Assembly (NCBI GenBank): GCA_035259205.1 | Contig: DATFWO010000362.1 | Coordinates: 1 to 8,072 of the forward strand | DNA length: 8,072 bases | Direction of reading: 5' to 3' | From: SG8-41 sp035259205 | GTDB lineage: Bacteria; Pseudomonadota; Gammaproteobacteria; Burkholderiales; SG8-41 | In this document: positions 5,668-8,072 of the stretch, piece by piece | How the letters are laid out: every line of letters begins with the position of its first letter | Position numbering within the stretch: the first letter of the stretch is position 1 | The notes under the pieces: model-generated | The model's input: the letters and a program-made list of their open reading frames with translations, nothing else | What the model was told of the DNA's origin: nothing | Database searches by the model: none | Translations under genes and position numbers: made by a program

Positions 5668-8072
5668 TGCTTCGCTCCCTTCTCCTTTTGGCTTCCTCGA
5701 TTGCGAAGGTCGGCAGTCCATTTGGCGACTTCAGCGTCGTCCGGAACGATCCGGCTGTACGCCTCGTAATGCTCCAGCGCGCACTTGTAGTCGCCGAGAT
5801 ACAGGTCGCACAGAATGGCAAGGTTCCTGTGCGCAGTCTGAAAGTCGGCGGACTGCGCCAGAGCCGCCTCATAACTAGCGCGCGCTTTCGCAAACTCTTT
5901 CTTGCGCCGCTCGAGCAGGCCGAGCTCGTTGTGGGCGGCGGGGTCTTGTGGATTCAATTCCAGCGCCTTGTTCAGGCTGGCTTCGGAGCGGTCCAGATCG
6001 CCGGTGCGCTCGTATGCAATCCCGAGATTGGTGTACGCAGCCGTTAATTCGGGCGCCTGTTCGGTGACCTTGAGCAGCAAGGCGATGCCCTGCTCGTAGC
6101 GCTCCTCGTTTAGCATGCGCACAGCCGACTCGTGGTCCGCGCGTATCTGATCCGTGCTGACGTGTGTGATCTGGTTGTCCAATGTCAAGTCGTCGTAGAC
6201 CTGCGGCTCCGGCAATCTGTCCGCAGGACTATCGATCGCGTTGACGAAGCCGCTGCTCGTTTCGTGTTTCGCATAGCGGCCCGGCATCAGCTCGGTGAGC
6301 CTGCTTAGACTCTTCTCGGTCCACGAGTTGAAGACACCGGCGTGCAGCAATTCCATGTTCTTCTCGTGTACGTTGATGGCTTTTTCCTCGAATGGAAACG
6401 CTGCCTCATCGAGGTTCATCTCGTACTCTTCCCGGTCGTCCGGCTTCAGGTCAGCCGGGCGCTCCGACTCCACCAATGAGCGACTGAAATTGAAGTAGGT
6501 CTCGCCCATGTAATACGTCGCGGCCGCCGTCACGTCCGCGATTTCATACTTCACCAGCTGGCCCAGAGCCCCGATGGTCACATCCATGCGCTGTTGTTTC
6601 GTCTGCAGGCTGGTCTCGAAGGGTTGTTTTAGCTTCAGGGGCACGAAATCCACGTAGAGCTGCTCGGCGAGAACCAGCGCCGAACGTGCCGCAAGCGTCC
6701 GGGTTCGGCCGGTCCTCTCCGCCCCGGCGCCCGCGTCGATGCGCACGATTTCACCCAGTTCCTGGTGGTAGCGCGGCATGTCGTTCGCCGCCTTGTGTAT
6801 TTCGGCGATCTTGGAGCGGGTCTCGAGGGCCGTCTCGACCGGCTGCGGAAACTCGTTGACGTAGCGCCCGTACGCGTCCAACGCGCGATCCATGGCCTTG
6901 GATTGCTCGTAGAGGTCTCCCGCGACGAGCAGCGCTTCGCTGCGTAATGCAGGATCTTTGGACTCGGATGTGATGCGGTCGTACTCTCCAGCGGCGTTCA
7001 ACAACTCACCGTTCTCGCGGTAGGCGTAGGCGATCTGTTTCGTTGCCTCGAGCTCTAATTCGTGTTTGGGGAAGGTGCTGCGAAACGCTTCGAGCACGCC
7101 GACCGCTGCTGTCCAGTCCTTCAGCCGGATCAGCGCGGCGCCTGCGTCGTACTCGGCCGCCGGACGGATAGTAGACGTAGGCGCTGCCGAGCGAATCCGC
7201 AGGAAGTGGTCGGCGGCCGCCCGATAGTCCTGCGCCTCGTTTGCGCGCTCACCCTGTTTGTAGATCGAGGCGGCGAGGTTGTCCACGAGCGCTGCGCGCG
7301 ACTCGTCGTTTTCCGGCGTGACTGTCAGCACCTGGGTGTAGGCGCGCTCGGCCTGCGGGTACTCTTCGAGTTCGAACGAACCGTGCGCAACGACAACCCA
7401 GGCGGAGCGCCGGATAGCCGCGTCCGCGCCTGGATACGTATCGATGACTCGCTGAGCGGAGTCGATGGCGGCGCGGTAGTCCTTCATCTCGTACATGTCA
7501 TCGGCGGCCGCTCCCAGGACCGGCGCGGCGTGTTCGTTTTCGGGAAATGCGTCGGCAAATTTGAGCGAGCTTGCGACCATCTCACGCTTGACGGCATCCT
7601 GCTCCTTGCCGGAGCCCTTCAGCAGCTCGCGGTATGCGTAAACAGCGGCGTAGCCCGCGTCTGCCGACTGCGGGTGCGCTGGGTATCCGTAAGCCGTGCG
7701 CTCATACTGCTTGGCCGCCTCGCCAAAATCCTTGTTCTCCAGGAGCAGGTCCGCAAGCTGGTAGTTGACCGGCGCCGAATCGGGATCCTTCGGGAACGAC
7801 TCCAGATAGCCGCCGTACCATCGGACTGCCTCGCGATAATCTTCCAGCTTCTCTCCCGCTTCCTCCGTGCCCTGATACTCGGCGTGATAATGCGTGGCGA
7901 GGTCCTTCAGGTTCGTCTTCAGGTAGGCCAGCACCTCTGGTGACTTTTCGGGTTCGAAGTGTCGCCAGTATTCGGCCTGCAACCCGTACTTGGACGCGAA
8001 ATCCCGCTTCGACTCCAGCACCAGCTTGGGGAACCCTCCTTGAGTGAAAGTCTCGATAACGCGCATGCTGAA
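5664..8072 (-). CDS. Large tetratricopeptide-repeat (TPR) protein, 5'-partial
   Basis: The frame is open through the right edge: codons for Phe and Ser precede the first visible Met (8066), with no ribosome site visible in the few bases available. That Met is therefore probably internal and the gene starts outside the window. The visible 802 residues are almost wholly alpha-helical, with repeated TPR-like pairs such as YQLADLLLENKDFGEAAKQY and YRAAIDSAQRVIDTYPGADA. Counting from the Met at 8066, the clearest canonical TPRs are at about 656-780, near the C-terminus (AYTNLGIAYERTGDLDRSEA, then AHNELGLLERRKKEFAKARA). The rest resembles the divergent TPRs of long periplasmic or lipoprotein TPR scaffolds. 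The tail is basic (KEKGAKQ). TPRs bind proteins, so a scaffold role for the downstream motor or surface protein is plausible but inferred. The location cannot be decided because the N-terminus is missing. The stop overlaps the next start as ATGA, which indicates translational coupling. Confidence 0.9.
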   Translation of the reverse strand, partial: FSMRVIETFTQGGFPKLVLESKRDFASKYGLQAEYWRHFEPEKSPEVLAYLKTNLKDLATHYHAEYQGTEEAGEKLEDYREAVRWYGGYLESFPKDPDSAPVNYQLADLLLENKDFGEAAKQYERTAYGYPAHPQSADAGYAAVYAYRELLKGSGKEQDAVKREMVASSLKFADAFPENEHAAPVLGAAADDMYEMKDYRAAIDSAQRVIDTYPGADAAIRRSAWVVVAHGSFELEEYPQAERAYTQVLTVTPENDESRAALVDNLAASIYKQGERANEAQDYRAAADHFLRIRSAAPTSTIRPAAEYDAGAALIRLKDWTAAVGVLEAFRSTFPKHELELEATKQIAYAYRENGELLNAAGEYDRITSESKDPALRSEALLVAGDLYEQSKAMDRALDAYGRYVNEFPQPVETALETRSKIAEIHKAANDMPRYHQELGEIVRIDAGAGAERTGRTRTLAARSALVLAEQLYVDFVPLKLKQPFETSLQTKQQRMDVTIGALGQLVKYEIADVTAAATYYMGETYFNFSRSLVESERPADLKPDDREEYEMNLDEAAFPFEEKAINVHEKNMELLHAGVFNSWTEKSLSRLTELMPGRYAKHETSSGFVNAIDSPADRLPEPQVYDDLTLDNQITHVSTDQIRADHESAVRMLNEERYEQGIALLLKVTEQAPELTAAYTNLGIAYERTGDLDRSEASLNKALELNPQDPAAHNELGLLERRKKEFAKARASYEAALAQSADFQTAHRNLAILCDLYLGDYKCALEHYEAYSRIVPDDAEVAKWTADLRNRGSQKEKGAKQ
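5675..5681 (-). promoter_or_regulatory. Ribosome binding site deciding the small secreted protein start
   Basis: AAGGGAG on the minus strand lies 7 nt before the ATG at 5667, with a second AGGAG just upstream (5682-5686). Both lie inside the end of the TPR gene. This supports the 169-aa start that exposes the signal peptide. Confidence 0.75.

Noticed and set aside
7062..7943. 293-codon plus-strand open frame opposite the TPR gene
   Set aside because: It is rich in Arg, Val and Cys with no recognisable domain and lies wholly antisense to a convincing TPR coding frame. It is a typical high-G+C shadow.
8064..8066. ATG at 8066 as the true start of the TPR gene
   Set aside because: The frame is open upstream to the window edge, no signal peptide follows this Met, and the sequence after it reads like the interior of a TPR array.

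Overview
The window reads as one uninterrupted minus-strand operon from a Gram-negative bacterium of fairly high G+C (about 60% by eye). An inner-membrane ExbB/ExbD/TonB-like motor, Sec signal peptides and periplasmic or surface proteins all imply two membranes. The gene set, a large TPR protein plus ExbB, two ExbD, an AgmX/PglI-type TonB-like protein and a DUF11-type surface protein, is one I associate with environmental Gammaproteobacteria. That placement is from memory and is only moderately certain. No gene is supported on the plus strand, and no RNA gene, mobile element or CRISPR array was seen.

Layout in transcription order (right to left): (1) 8072-5664, a large TPR protein whose 5' end lies outside the window; (2) 5667-5158, a 169-aa secreted protein of unknown function; (3) 5161-4427, an ExbB/TolQ-family proton channel; (4) 4440-4024, ExbD-like protein 1; (5) 4019-3552, ExbD-like protein 2; (6) 3530-2493, a TonB-like energy transducer with a glycine-rich linker and an AgmX/PglI-like C-terminal domain; (7) 2473-1 and onward, a secreted modular protein with DUF11-like repeats that runs off the left edge. 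The last of these has an open frame of 824 codons with no stop in the window, so a stop-delimited ORF search would miss it.

The genes are packed tightly. There are two ATGA overlaps (5664-5667 and 5158-5161), one 14-bp overlap (4427-4440), and gaps of 4, 21 and 19 bp. Each junction carries a recognisable Shine-Dalgarno sequence. No internal promoter or terminator is evident, so the seven genes are probably co-transcribed and several are translationally coupled.

How they may work together: ExbB with two ExbD proteins forms a proton-driven motor, and the TonB-like protein keeps the S-x3-H transmembrane motif used to couple to such motors. No TonB-dependent receptor, TolA, TolB or Pal gene lies in the window. 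The motor is instead bracketed by a TPR protein and a large secreted repeat protein. The most interesting reading is a dedicated energised envelope module that works on, or helps to deploy, the downstream surface protein. That link rests on gene order only and is inference.
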